From Streptomyces xanthochromogenes (GTDB lineage Bacteria; Actinomycetota; Actinomycetes; Streptomycetales; Streptomycetaceae): 64,000 nucleotides of DNA. Both the position numbers and the translations under genes were made by a program. Of the stretch, positions 1 to 7,849 are shown piece after piece. The notes beneath the pieces were generated by a model, which saw only the letters and a program-made list of their open reading frames with translations, was not told where the DNA came from and did no database searches. Where the stretch lies: the NCBI RefSeq assembly GCF_014650455.1, contig NZ_BMUZ01000010.1:62001-126000 (forward strand). The letters run 5' to 3'. Positions within the stretch are counted from its first letter, which is position 1. Every line of letters begins with the position of its first letter.

Positions 1-448
1 CCTCGGCGCGCAGGGTGGCCGCCGCGCCCTCGATCTCGGCGGCCTCGTCGACGGTCGTGCTGTTGACGGCGAGGACCCGGAAGCCGGTCCTGCCGAGTTC
101 GACGGCCTTGTCCTTCCACTGGCAGACGTTTCCGTCCGACTGGTGGGCGAGCACGATCCCGGTATTGCCGCTGCCGGTCAGGAAGCCGCCCACCGGCGCC
201 CCGGTCGCGCTCTTGAAGACGATGGAGCCGGCCGCGGCCTGCGCGGGCGTCAGACAGCCGAAGTCGTCGCCCTTGGCCGGCGCGTCGGGAGACGCCTCGG
301 CCTTCTTGACGGCGGCCCGCGTGTCCTGGGACCGGGGCCCCGCGTCGTCCTTGCCGCCCCCGCCGCCGCACCCGGCGAGCGTCAGGCCCACGAGCAGCAC
401 CGTGACGCAGCCGGACACGAGGGACGCAGGAGTTCGCAAGGCAGCCAT
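1..448 (-). CDS. putative lipoprotein, alpha/beta-hydrolase-like (3' end beyond window)
   Basis: The reading frame starts at the ATG complementary to 446-448 and runs off the left edge, so about 149 residues are visible. It opens with a hydrophobic signal segment ending in the lipobox LTLAGC, then a Gly run and an acidic/basic linker, typical of a Streptomyces lipoprotein anchored outside the membrane. The visible mature part includes GCLTPAQAAAGSIVF and GIVLAHQSDG followed by GFRVLAVNS, which resembles the first strands of an alpha/beta hydrolase fold. The nucleophile elbow would lie outside the window, so enzyme activity is inference. It is separated from the divergent-looking paa block by the end of the TetR gene. 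Confidence 0.7.
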   Translation of the reverse strand, partial: MAALRTPASLVSGCVTVLLVGLTLAGCGGGGGKDDAGPRSQDTRAAVKKAEASPDAPAKGDDFGCLTPAQAAAGSIVFKSATGAPVGGFLTGSGNTGIVLAHQSDGNVCQWKDKAVELGRTGFRVLAVNSTTVDEAAEIEGAAATLRAE

Positions 449-497
449 GACCGTGGATGTTGATCCGCTTCGGTGCCTCAGTCAACGGCACCGGGAC

Positions 498-1091
498 TCA
501 ATGGCCGGTCCGCAACCCCTCGAAGGCCATCCGCACGACGGTGTCGGCCACCTGGTCCCCGTCCGCCTCCCCCTCGCGCTGCGGCCGGTACCACTCGACC
601 AGCGAGTTGACCATGCCGAAGAGCAGCCTGGTCGCCAGGCGAATGTCCAGGTCGGAGCGGAGGTCACCGTCCGCGACGGCCGCCTTGAGCAGATCGGCGA
701 CGCGCTGGTCGAACTCCCGGCGGCGCTCCATCGCCCAGCGCTCCGTCTTGGTGTTCCCGCGGACGCGCAACAGCAGGGTGACGTAGGGAAGTTCGGCCAT
801 CAGGACCTCGACCGTACGTCGGGTGACGTACTCGACCCGCTCGATCGACCGCCCGCGCACGGCGCCCGGCTCGTCCAGGACGCCGAAGAGCCCTTCGATG
901 GCGCGACTCACGGCGCGGTGGAGGAGCTCCTCCTTGCCGGCCACGTGATGATAGATGGACGACTTGGAGATCCCGGCCGCCTTGGACAGGTGCTCCATCG
1001 AAGTGCCGTCGTAACCACGCTCGTTGAAGATCCGCACCGCGACCGTGAGCAGCGTCTCGGGCGTATAGGTGTCGCGCTTGGGGGTGGTCAT
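498..1091 (-). CDS. paaR: TetR-family regulator of phenylacetate catabolism (PaaR-like)
   Basis: A 197-residue TetR repressor. The N-terminal helix-turn-helix is visible as IFNERGYDGTSMEHLSKAAG followed by ISKSSIYHHVAGKEELL, and the C-terminal two thirds form the ligand-binding helices. The start at 1091 is chosen because its ATG overlaps the TGA of the upstream dehydrogenase gene (ATGA, 1088-1091), so the two are translationally coupled; a longer frame extends upstream but only antisense-like. It sits in the paa locus, and two identical 14-bp palindromes matching the published PaaR core of Corynebacterium (ACCG-N2-CG-N2-CGGT) precede the divergent paaN and the paaA operon. Inference: it represses both and is relieved by phenylacetyl-CoA. 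Confidence 0.82.
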   Translation of the reverse strand: MTTPKRDTYTPETLLTVAVRIFNERGYDGTSMEHLSKAAGISKSSIYHHVAGKEELLHRAVSRAIEGLFGVLDEPGAVRGRSIERVEYVTRRTVEVLMAELPYVTLLLRVRGNTKTERWAMERRREFDQRVADLLKAAVADGDLRSDLDIRLATRLLFGMVNSLVEWYRPQREGEADGDQVADTVVRMAFEGLRTGH

Positions 1092-2632
1092 GAACCCGTC
1101 TCCTCGTCGCCCGCGTACGCCTGCCGGTAGAGCGCGAGCGAGGGGGCGTAGCGGCCGGTGGGGCAGCGCTCGTGCAGGGCCGAGAGCAGGTCGTACGCCC
1201 AGTCCTGACCCAGGCGCCGGTTCCATTCGACGGGCCCCAGCGGGTAGTTGACACCGAGCCGCATCGCGGTGTCGATGTCCTCGGGCGATGCGACGCCCTT
1301 GGCGACGGCGTCGGCCGCGAAGTCGACGAGCATCGCGACGGTGCGGGCGACGATCATGCCCGGCACGTCCCCGATGACGCTGACCTCCTTGCCGAGCTTC
1401 TGGAACAGGCCGACGGCCTCGCTGACGGCCCGCTCGGAGGTGTCCTCGGCGGCGGAGAGCGCGATGCGGGTGGCGCCCCGGTAGTCGAGGGCCAGGTCGA
1501 AGTAGACGACGTCGGCGAACTCGACGGACGTCTTGCCGTCGGCGGGGACGAGCTGTCCATCCCCCGGAAGCTCGATGTAGGGACCGCCCTCGTTGACGGT
1601 CTTCACCGCGATGCCGGCCTCGCCCATCATCGCCACGAGATCGCGGGCCGGGCCGAGGTCACCGACCACGGTGACGGCCCCGGGCGCCTCGGCGGGCGGC
1701 GCGGTGTTCGGGGCGGGCCGCGCCGCCTCTTGGGAGGGCACGCCGGGCGCGCCGTAGGCGTACCAGCCGCGCCCGCTCTTGCGCCCGTGCAGCCCGGATT
1801 CGACGAGGCGGCGCTGGGCCAGGGACGGCGTGAACTTGGGGCTCTGGAAGAAGGACTCCCATACCGAGCGCGTCACCGCCTCGTTGACGTCCTGCCCGAT
1901 GAGGTCGGTGAGCTCGAAGGGCCCCATGCGGAATCCGCCGCACTCGCGCAGCACCGCGTCGATGGTGGCCGGGTCGGCGCCGCGCTCCTCGTGGATCGCG
2001 AAGGCCTCCGCGTAGAAGGGCCGGGCGATGCGGTTGACGATGAAGCCGGGGGTGTCGGTGCAGCGAACCGGGGTCTTGCCCCAGGCCTTCGCCGTCTCGT
2101 ACGCCCGGGTCGCCGCGGTCTCGTCGGTGGCGAAGCCGCTGACGACCTCGACCAGCGGGAGCAGCGGGGCCGGGTTGAAGAAGTGCAGGCCGACGAAGCG
2201 GCCCGGGTGCCGCAGCTTCCCGGCGATCGCGGTCACCGAGAGCGAGGAGGTGTTGGTGGCGAGCAGGCAGTCCGCGCCGACCACGTCCTCCAGGGCAGCG
2301 AACAGCTCCTGTTTGACCGGGAGTTGTTCGAGGACCGCCTCGACGACGAGCGCCGCGTCCGCCAGCTCGGCGAGCCCGGCGGCCGGATGCAGCCGGGCCA
2401 GGGCCGCGTCGCGCTCGGCGGCGTCCAGACGGCCCTTGTCCACCAGGCGGCCCAGGCGCCCGGCGAGCGCGTCGGCGGCCTCGCGCGCCCGGCCCGGCAC
2501 GGCGTCGTAGAGCCGTACGGCGTGTCCGGCGACGAGGGCGACCTGGGCGATGCCCTGGCCCATGGTTCCGGTGCCGACGACGGCGACGGTACGGCTCGGC
2601 GCGATCGCTGCGGCGCTGGCGGTTTCGGTCAT
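1088..2632 (-). CDS. paaH: 3-hydroxyacyl-CoA dehydrogenase (PaaH-type)
   Basis: A 514-residue NAD-dependent dehydrogenase of the PaaH/FadB type. The Rossmann signature G20-T-G22-T-M-G25 is near the N-terminus, and HFFNPAPLLPLVEVV and TPGFIVNRI mark the hydroxyacyl-CoA dehydrogenase core. After a Pro/Ala-rich linker at about 295-315 there is a degenerate second Rossmann-like part and then a second C-terminal helical domain (DVPGMIVARTVAMLVD, LGVNYPLGPVEW), the two-domain layout of E. coli PaaH. In the paa pathway it oxidises 3-hydroxyadipyl-CoA to 3-oxoadipyl-CoA. It is coupled to paaR by a 4-bp overlap and is divergent from paaN across a 197-bp intergenic region that holds the PaaR-type operator. 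Serving general beta-oxidation instead is possible. Confidence 0.88.
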   Translation of the reverse strand: MTETASAAAIAPSRTVAVVGTGTMGQGIAQVALVAGHAVRLYDAVPGRAREAADALAGRLGRLVDKGRLDAAERDAALARLHPAAGLAELADAALVVEAVLEQLPVKQELFAALEDVVGADCLLATNTSSLSVTAIAGKLRHPGRFVGLHFFNPAPLLPLVEVVSGFATDETAATRAYETAKAWGKTPVRCTDTPGFIVNRIARPFYAEAFAIHEERGADPATIDAVLRECGGFRMGPFELTDLIGQDVNEAVTRSVWESFFQSPKFTPSLAQRRLVESGLHGRKSGRGWYAYGAPGVPSQEAARPAPNTAPPAEAPGAVTVVGDLGPARDLVAMMGEAGIAVKTVNEGGPYIELPGDGQLVPADGKTSVEFADVVYFDLALDYRGATRIALSAAEDTSERAVSEAVGLFQKLGKEVSVIGDVPGMIVARTVAMLVDFAADAVAKGVASPEDIDTAMRLGVNYPLGPVEWNRRLGQDWAYDLLSALHERCPTGRYAPSLALYRQAYAGDEETGS

Positions 2633-2722
2633 GAACGCGATCCTCCCCTACGGCTTGCCCACGGGCCCGGCGGGCCCCCTCCCGGACCGCGGGACAGGGG
2701 CCGCGGGGGGCTTGGTCGGTAG

Positions 2723-2731
2723 TTGTCCACA
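2723..2731 (+). promoter_or_regulatory. isolated perfect DnaA box
   Basis: The 9-mer TTGTCCACA, the preferred Streptomyces DnaA box, lies in the paaH-paaN intergenic region about 54 kb from oriC. One 9-mer can arise by chance, but a second perfect box precedes the paaA operon. Confidence 0.5.
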
Positions 2732-2756
2732 GGTTTCCCCGGGCCCTCTTGTCCCG

Positions 2757-2770
2757 ACCGATCGTTCGGT
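2757..2770. promoter_or_regulatory. PaaR-type TetR operator, paaH/paaN intergenic
   Basis: The sequence ACCGATCGTTCGGT is a palindrome apart from its two AT/TT spacer pairs, and it fits ACCG-N2-CG-N2-CGGT, the core described for the TetR regulator PaaR of Corynebacterium glutamicum. The reverse complement of the same 14 bases occurs exactly at 7794-7807 before paaA. It lies 60 bp upstream of the paaN start, where it could block both divergent promoters. Confidence 0.8.
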
Positions 2771-2829
2771 TACTCTAACGGTGTCCGGCTCTCCCTGCCC
2801 AGCGCGAAGACTCGACGAGGAGTTGCTCC

Positions 2830-4494
2830 ATGCAGCTGACCGAGAAGCACAGGCCCACCCTGGACGGGGCCCTGGAGGCAATCCGCACGCGTGCGTACTG
2901 GTCGCCGCACCCGGAGCACCCCAAGGCCTACGGGGAGACGGGCGCGGAGGACGGCAAGGCGGCCTTCGACGCCCTCCTGAACCGCCGGTTCGACCTGGAC
3001 CAGCCGGGCACCGACGACTGGACGGGCGCCGAAGTCTCGCCCTACGGAATCGAGTTGGGCGTCCAGTACCCGCACCCCGACCTCGACGTCCTGCTGCCCG
3101 CGATGCGCGCCGGCATGGCCGCCTGGCGGGCCGCCGGGCCCGAGACGCGGGCGCTGGTCTGTATCGAGATCCTGGCCCGCATCGGCGCCCGGACGCACGA
3201 GTTCGCGCACGCGGTCATGCACACCAGCGGCCAGGCCTTCATGATGGCGTTCCAGGCGGGCGGGCCGCACGCCCAGGACCGCGGCCTGGAGGCCGTCGCG
3301 TACGCCTACCAGGAGCAGACGCGCACGCCGTCCGGCAGCGCCGCCTGGTCCAAGCCCCAGGGCAAGCGCGAGCCCCTGGAGCTCGCCAAGACGTTCACGG
3401 CGGCCGGGCGCGGCATCGCCCTGCTGATCGGCTGCAACACCTTCCCGACCTGGAACGGCTACCCGGGCCTGTTCGCCTCGCTGGCCACCGGCAACCCGGT
3501 CCTGGTCAAGCCGCACCCGCGCGCGGTGCTGCCGCTGGCGCTGACGGTGAAGGTGGCGCGCGAGGTCCTGGCCGAGGCGGGCTTCGATCCGAACCTGGTG
3601 GCGCTCGCGGCCGAGCGGCCCGGCGAGGGCATCGCCAAGACCCTCGCGGTGCGCCCCGAAATCAAGATCATCGACTACACGGGCTCCTCGGCGTTCGGCG
3701 ACTGGCTGGAGGCCAACGCCCGCCAGGCGCAGGTCTACACGGAGAAGGCCGGCGTCAACACGGTGGTCATCGACTCCACCGACGACTACAAGGGCATGCT
3801 CGCCAACCTGTCCTTCTCGCTGTCCCTCTACAGCGGCCAGATGTGCACCACCCCGCAGAACCTGCTGATCCCCCGCGACGGCATCACCACCGACGCGGGA
3901 AAGAAGACCTTCGACGAGGTCGTCGGCGACCTCGCGGGCGCGGTCGGCGGCCTGCTGGGCGACGACGCCCGGGCCAACGCGCTGCTCGGCGCCCTGGTCA
4001 ACCCGGACGTGAAGTCCCGTCTGGAGGCGGCCTCCGGCCTCGGTGAAGTCGCCCTGCCGTCGAGGGAGGTGGCGAACCCCGAGTTCCCGGACGCGGTGGT
4101 GCGCACCCCGGTCATCGTCAAGCTGGACGGCGCGAAGCCGGACGCCGAGGCCGTCTACCTCTCGGAGTGCTTCGGCCCGGTCTCCTTCGCCGTCGCCGTC
4201 GACTCCACGGCCGACGCGGTCGAGTTGCTGCGCCGCACGATCCGGGACAAGGGCGCCATGACGGTCGGCGCGTACACCACCTCCGAGGAGGTGGAGCGCG
4301 CGGTGGAGGACGTCTGCCTGGACGAGTCGGCCCAGCTGTCGCTGAACCTGACGGGCGGCGTGTACGTCAACCAGACGGCCGCCTTCTCCGACTTCCACGG
4401 CTCGGGCGGCAACCCGGCGGCCAACGCGGCCCTGTGCGACGGGGCGTTCGTGGCCAACCGGTTCCGGGTGGTGGAGGTCCGCAGGCAGGCCTGA
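2830..4494 (+). CDS. paaN: phenylacetic acid degradation protein PaaN
   Basis: A 554-residue aldehyde-dehydrogenase-fold protein of the PaaN family, without the MaoC hydratase domain found in PaaZ. The fold is visible as LLIGCNTFPTWNGYPG, LATGNPVLVKPHP, IIDYTGSSAFGDW and the catalytic-cysteine segment SGQMCTTPQN (Cys339). In aerobic phenylacetate catabolism this family handles the ring-opened aldehyde formed after epoxidation and oxepin rearrangement. The ATG follows AGGAGTTGCTCC, a good ribosome binding site. It is transcribed away from paaH/paaR and precedes a convergent methyltransferase gene after only 27 bp, with no obvious hairpin between them. Confidence 0.92.
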   Translation: MQLTEKHRPTLDGALEAIRTRAYWSPHPEHPKAYGETGAEDGKAAFDALLNRRFDLDQPGTDDWTGAEVSPYGIELGVQYPHPDLDVLLPAMRAGMAAWRAAGPETRALVCIEILARIGARTHEFAHAVMHTSGQAFMMAFQAGGPHAQDRGLEAVAYAYQEQTRTPSGSAAWSKPQGKREPLELAKTFTAAGRGIALLIGCNTFPTWNGYPGLFASLATGNPVLVKPHPRAVLPLALTVKVAREVLAEAGFDPNLVALAAERPGEGIAKTLAVRPEIKIIDYTGSSAFGDWLEANARQAQVYTEKAGVNTVVIDSTDDYKGMLANLSFSLSLYSGQMCTTPQNLLIPRDGITTDAGKKTFDEVVGDLAGAVGGLLGDDARANALLGALVNPDVKSRLEAASGLGEVALPSREVANPEFPDAVVRTPVIVKLDGAKPDAEAVYLSECFGPVSFAVAVDSTADAVELLRRTIRDKGAMTVGAYTTSEEVERAVEDVCLDESAQLSLNLTGGVYVNQTAAFSDFHGSGGNPAANAALCDGAFVANRFRVVEVRRQA

Positions 4495-4521
4495 CCCGGT
4501 CCGGGGTGGAGCGGGGGCGCG

Positions 4522-5208
4522 TCAGCCGGGGACGACGGCGTGCCTCTGCACCCAGGCGTGCATCGCGATGGCGGCCGCGGCACCCGCATTGATGGAGCGC
4601 GTGGAGCCGAACTGGGCGATGGAGCAGACCAGTTGGGCGTGCTTACGGGCTTCCTCGGTGAGCCCGGGGCCCTCCTGGCCGAAGAGCAGCACACACCGGC
4701 GCGGCAGCTCGGTCCGCTCCAGCGGCACCGCGCCGGGCAGGTTGTCGATGCCGATGATCGGCACGCCCTCCGCGAGCGCCCACGCGGTGAGCGACTCGGT
4801 GTCCGGGTGGTGGCGTACGTGCTGGTAGCGGTCCGTGACCATGGCGCCGCGCCGGTTCCAACGGCGCCGCCCCACGATGTGGATCTCCTTGGCGAGGAAC
4901 GCGTTCGCGGTCCGCACCACGGAGCCGATGTTGAAGTCGTGGCCCCAGTTCTCCACGGCCACGTGGAAGTCGTGCCGCCGGGTGTCGAGGTCGGCGACGA
5001 TCGCCTCGCGCGTCCAGTACCGGTAGGTGTCGACCACATTGCGCCGGTCGCCGTGCGCGAGCAGCTCCGGGTCGTAGCGCTCGCCCTCGGGCCAGGGCCG
5101 CGGGTGCGGGCCCACCCCGACCTCGGCCGGGCCGAAGCCCTCGTCGTACTGGATGGGGTCGCCGGCCGGGGCGCCCTCGGCCGGGGCCGGCTGTTCGGTG
5201 CTGCTCAC
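4522..5208 (-). CDS. TrmH/SpoU-family RNA 2'-O-methyltransferase
   Basis: A 228-residue SPOUT methyltransferase. SpoU motif 1 is seen in DFNIGSVVRTANAF (N-x-G-x-x-x-R-x-A), motif 2 in VLLFGQEGPGL and motif 3 in STRSINAGAAAAIAMHAW, which together build the trefoil-knot SAM site. The substrate (tRNA or rRNA ribose) cannot be read from the sequence. The first 60 residues are an acidic actinobacterial extension. The GTG at 5208 overlaps the stop of the HTTM gene (GTGA, 5205-5208), which decides the start over a longer frame. It ends a three-gene minus-strand operon that has no evident link to phenylacetate metabolism. Confidence 0.88.
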   Translation of the reverse strand: MSSTEQPAPAEGAPAGDPIQYDEGFGPAEVGVGPHPRPWPEGERYDPELLAHGDRRNVVDTYRYWTREAIVADLDTRRHDFHVAVENWGHDFNIGSVVRTANAFLAKEIHIVGRRRWNRRGAMVTDRYQHVRHHPDTESLTAWALAEGVPIIGIDNLPGAVPLERTELPRRCVLLFGQEGPGLTEEARKHAQLVCSIAQFGSTRSINAGAAAAIAMHAWVQRHAVVPG

Positions 5209-6488
5209 CCCACGAGCGTACGTGGCCGCTCGGGCTCCTCCGCCCGCTCCCGGCGCTGCTCGGGAAGGCGCGCGCCCGGCCGCAGCCGGCCCGCGTACGC
5301 GCCCACCCTGCGCAGGAAGGACGTCGGCAGGAACACGGCGTCGGCCGCGATCATCGCGAGCGAGAAGAACGGCAGGCCCAGCAGGACCGCGATCCCCGCG
5401 TGCTCCAGCATCATCGCCACGAGCAGCACGTTCTTGACCCGGCGGTTGAACAGCGTGAACGGGAACGCCACTTGGACCATGACCGTTCCATAGGTGAGCA
5501 GCATCACGATCACCCCGCTCGTGCCCAGGAGGGAGGAGAGCTCGGGCCACGGCGAGAAGTAGTCCAGCTTCAGCGGGTAGAACAGCGCGGTGCCGTCCTG
5601 CCAGCGGCTGCCCTGGATCTTGTACCAACCGGCCGTCGCGTAGACCAGGCAGACCTCCGCCATGATCACGACCATCGCCGCGTTGTGCACGAGGTTGGCG
5701 AGGACGTCGAGCAGTGCCCGCGCGTCGGCGTCCGCGTGGCGGACCACCGCCCACCACAGCCCCTGGACGCCCCACATGCCCCAGAACACGACCCACAGCC
5801 ACCACTCGCCGCCGCCGAAGACACCGGACCCGGACGTGCGCCAGGTGGCGACGAGCAGCCCGAGGCCGCACACCGCCCACAGCACCGGGCCGACGCGGTC
5901 GCGGGCGACCCCGCGCGCGAGGCGCCGGGCGTCGAGGGACCAGACCTGCGCGCAGCGCGTGAAGACCAGATAGACGGCCATCAGGTGGATGACGTTGTCA
6001 CCGCCGTCCCCCATGAAGACGGAGCGATTCTGCAGCGACAGCACACCGATCATGAAGACGACGGACATCGTGCGGGTGCGCCAGCCGACCAGCAGCAGCG
6101 CGCTCGACACGATGGCCAGCGCGTACACGAGCTCGAACCAGAAGGTGCTGTCGGTCCAGAGCAGCGCGGTGAAGGCGTGGTTGCCGGACACCAGACGGTT
6201 GCCGAGGCCGAAGCTCCAGGGCCCGTCCGGGCCGTACAGCTGGTGGCGGTTGGGCAGTTCGCGCAGCAGGAAGAACAGCCAGGTGGCGGAGAAGCCGATC
6301 CGGACGACGGCGCTCTGGTAGGGGCCGAGGGCGGCGGCCGACACCCTCCGCACGGCCCGCGCCGCCCGCGTCTCGCCACTGTCCGGGGCGGGGGCCGGGG
6401 CTGGAACGGGGGCGTACGGTGCGGCGGACGGGCCGGCGCCCGGAGCGGGGGCGGTCCCGGTCGGGCCGTCGTGGTCGTACGTACTCAC
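5205..6488 (-). CDS. HTTM-domain membrane protein (vitamin K gamma-carboxylase-like)
   Basis: A 427-residue integral membrane protein. After a Pro/Ala-rich cytoplasmic N-terminus (about 50 residues) come multiple hydrophobic spans with the HTTM hallmarks, including ALGPYQSAVVRIGFSATWLFF, NRSVFMGDGGDNVIHLMAVYL and YATAGWYKIQGSRWQDGTALFY. HTTM proteins share the membrane fold of the vitamin K-dependent gamma-carboxylase, but bacterial members have no agreed reaction. The start is a GTG overlapping the stop of the DUF5819 gene (GTGA, 6485-6488), and its own stop overlaps the methyltransferase start. The DUF5819-HTTM pairing is the best functional clue. Confidence 0.87.
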   Translation of the reverse strand: MSTYDHDGPTGTAPAPGAGPSAAPYAPVPAPAPAPDSGETRAARAVRRVSAAALGPYQSAVVRIGFSATWLFFLLRELPNRHQLYGPDGPWSFGLGNRLVSGNHAFTALLWTDSTFWFELVYALAIVSSALLLVGWRTRTMSVVFMIGVLSLQNRSVFMGDGGDNVIHLMAVYLVFTRCAQVWSLDARRLARGVARDRVGPVLWAVCGLGLLVATWRTSGSGVFGGGEWWLWVVFWGMWGVQGLWWAVVRHADADARALLDVLANLVHNAAMVVIMAEVCLVYATAGWYKIQGSRWQDGTALFYPLKLDYFSPWPELSSLLGTSGVIVMLLTYGTVMVQVAFPFTLFNRRVKNVLLVAMMLEHAGIAVLLGLPFFSLAMIAADAVFLPTSFLRRVGAYAGRLRPGARLPEQRRERAEEPERPRTLVG

Positions 6489-7714
6489 CGCTTCGCCTCC
6501 GTACGTGCGTCACCGGCGCCCGAAGGCAGATCGGCCGGGGTCACCGTCCACCACGGCACCTCCCGGTAGGACGGCCGCGTGTCGCTCTTCTCGTCGCTCC
6601 ACGAGGGGTTCTTGACCGAGGTGGTCATGGACCTGACCTGGACTCGGTCGACGGTGCCGCCGTCGCGGTGCGTGCCGAGCCGGAGCACCAGGATGCGGCG
6701 CAGATACTGCTCGGACAGCTCGCCGCGCAGGCCGTTGGCCTTGTTGTCGTCGGTGTGCGACCCCACGAAGAAGTCCCAGGCGCGGCGCAGTTCGTTCTGC
6801 TCGGTGTGGCTGGGCAGCGGGTTGTGCCGGATCGCGGCGCCGTCCTGTGCCGAGAAGTCGGTCCAGCCGGTGGTCCGGACGCTTCCGTCGGGCATCTTGA
6901 TCTCGGCGCGCGCCTGGACGTCGATGTTCTGCTGGAGCGGATTGGGCGCGAAGAGCTTCCAGTTCTGCTCGAACTCGGGGTAGATCCAGTCGTCCACGGC
7001 CTTGCCGTACTGCTTGCTGATCGTGTTGGGCGGCGCCACGTGCAGGAAGACCATCCCTATCTGCACGCAGGCGACCACGCCGATGACCGCGAGCGCGAGG
7101 GCGGCCACCACTTGGAAGCGGAAGGGCAGGCCGGCGATCCCCCGCGAGGAAACGTCTCCGCCGGAGCCGGAGCCGGGGCCGGAGCCGGGGCCGGGGCCCT
7201 CGGGCCGGGCCGGGCGGCGTTCGCCGGGGCCGGTCTCGGTCGCGGGGTCGGCCGGGCCGGAGTCGGGGGTGGGGGCCGATCGGGCCGGGCCGGGGGTGGG
7301 GACGCCGTCGGTGGCCGCAGCCGACTGCGGTCCGGAGGTCGCACCCGCGTCCAGCCGCGGCCACGGCGCGCGGCCACGGCCCGGCTTCGTGGGCCCGACG
7401 GGGTCGGCGGGCTCGGCGGATTCGGCGGATTCGGCGGGGTCGGCGGGGTCGGCGGGCTCCGTGGCGGAATTCGGAGGCTGATCGGGCGCCACCCGCGTGG
7501 CGGAATGCGGGTCGGAGACCGTCGCCGAATCGAAAACGGCTTCCTCCGCCGGGCCGGAAGCGGGTTCCGTTCCGGTGTCCGCACCCCGTTCGGCCGAACC
7601 CCCGCCGCTGCCTCCCGCAGGGTCGGCGGCCTCGGCCGCAAGTGCCTTGACCTGCCCGGATTCCGCTCCGTCGGCCTTGCCGCCGGCTTCGGTCCCGTCC
7701 TTGTACGAATCCAT
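6485..7714 (-). CDS. DUF5819 family membrane protein
   Basis: A 409-residue protein with two parts. Residues 1 to about 180 are low-complexity Pro/Ala/Glu/Ser repeats (for example a DPADSAESAE-like run). The rest has one transmembrane span (FQVVAALALAVIGVVACVQIGMVF) and a DUF5819 domain containing WKLFAPNPLQQNI and WTDFSAQDGAAI. It is coupled by a 4-bp overlap to the HTTM gene, and the two families commonly sit together, which suggests one membrane complex. A GTG at 7747 in the same frame would add 11 residues, but it lies inside a DnaA-box-like 9-mer; the ATG at 7714, preceded by GGGGCGGG, is preferred. Function unknown. Confidence 0.8.
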   Translation of the reverse strand: MDSYKDGTEAGGKADGAESGQVKALAAEAADPAGGSGGGSAERGADTGTEPASGPAEEAVFDSATVSDPHSATRVAPDQPPNSATEPADPADPAESAESAEPADPVGPTKPGRGRAPWPRLDAGATSGPQSAAATDGVPTPGPARSAPTPDSGPADPATETGPGERRPARPEGPGPGSGPGSGSGGDVSSRGIAGLPFRFQVVAALALAVIGVVACVQIGMVFLHVAPPNTISKQYGKAVDDWIYPEFEQNWKLFAPNPLQQNIDVQARAEIKMPDGSVRTTGWTDFSAQDGAAIRHNPLPSHTEQNELRRAWDFFVGSHTDDNKANGLRGELSEQYLRRILVLRLGTHRDGGTVDRVQVRSMTTSVKNPSWSDEKSDTRPSYREVPWWTVTPADLPSGAGDARTEAKR

Positions 7715-7739
7715 CCCGCCCCGATCGGCACCCGCTGAG

Positions 7740-7748
7740 TTATCCACA
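7740..7748 (+). promoter_or_regulatory. isolated DnaA box TTATCCACA
   Basis: A perfect E. coli-type DnaA 9-mer between the DUF5819 gene and paaA, 46 bp before the PaaR-type operator. The other paa intergenic region also has a perfect box (2723-2731). Confidence 0.45.
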
Positions 7749-7793
7749 GGGTTGACACCCTACGGGCCGTCGACTCACCATTGAAGTCATTGG

Positions 7794-7807
7794 ACCGAAC
7801 GATCGGT
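7794..7807. promoter_or_regulatory. PaaR-type TetR operator before paaABCDE
   Basis: ACCGAACGATCGGT is the exact reverse complement of the palindrome at 2757-2770 and fits ACCG-N2-CG-N2-CGGT. It is 43 bp upstream of the paaA start, in promoter position. Its presence inside a longer paaA frame also argues that paaA starts at 7850 and not at 7781. Confidence 0.8.
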
Positions 7808-7849
7808 CGGTCGGCGGACAACCGCACAGCAGCTCGGCAGGGGGCCGGA

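Noticed and set aside
2770..4398. 542-residue minus-strand frame opposite paaN
   Set aside because: A shadow frame of a well-identified gene; composition is Arg/Gly/Leu-rich without motifs.
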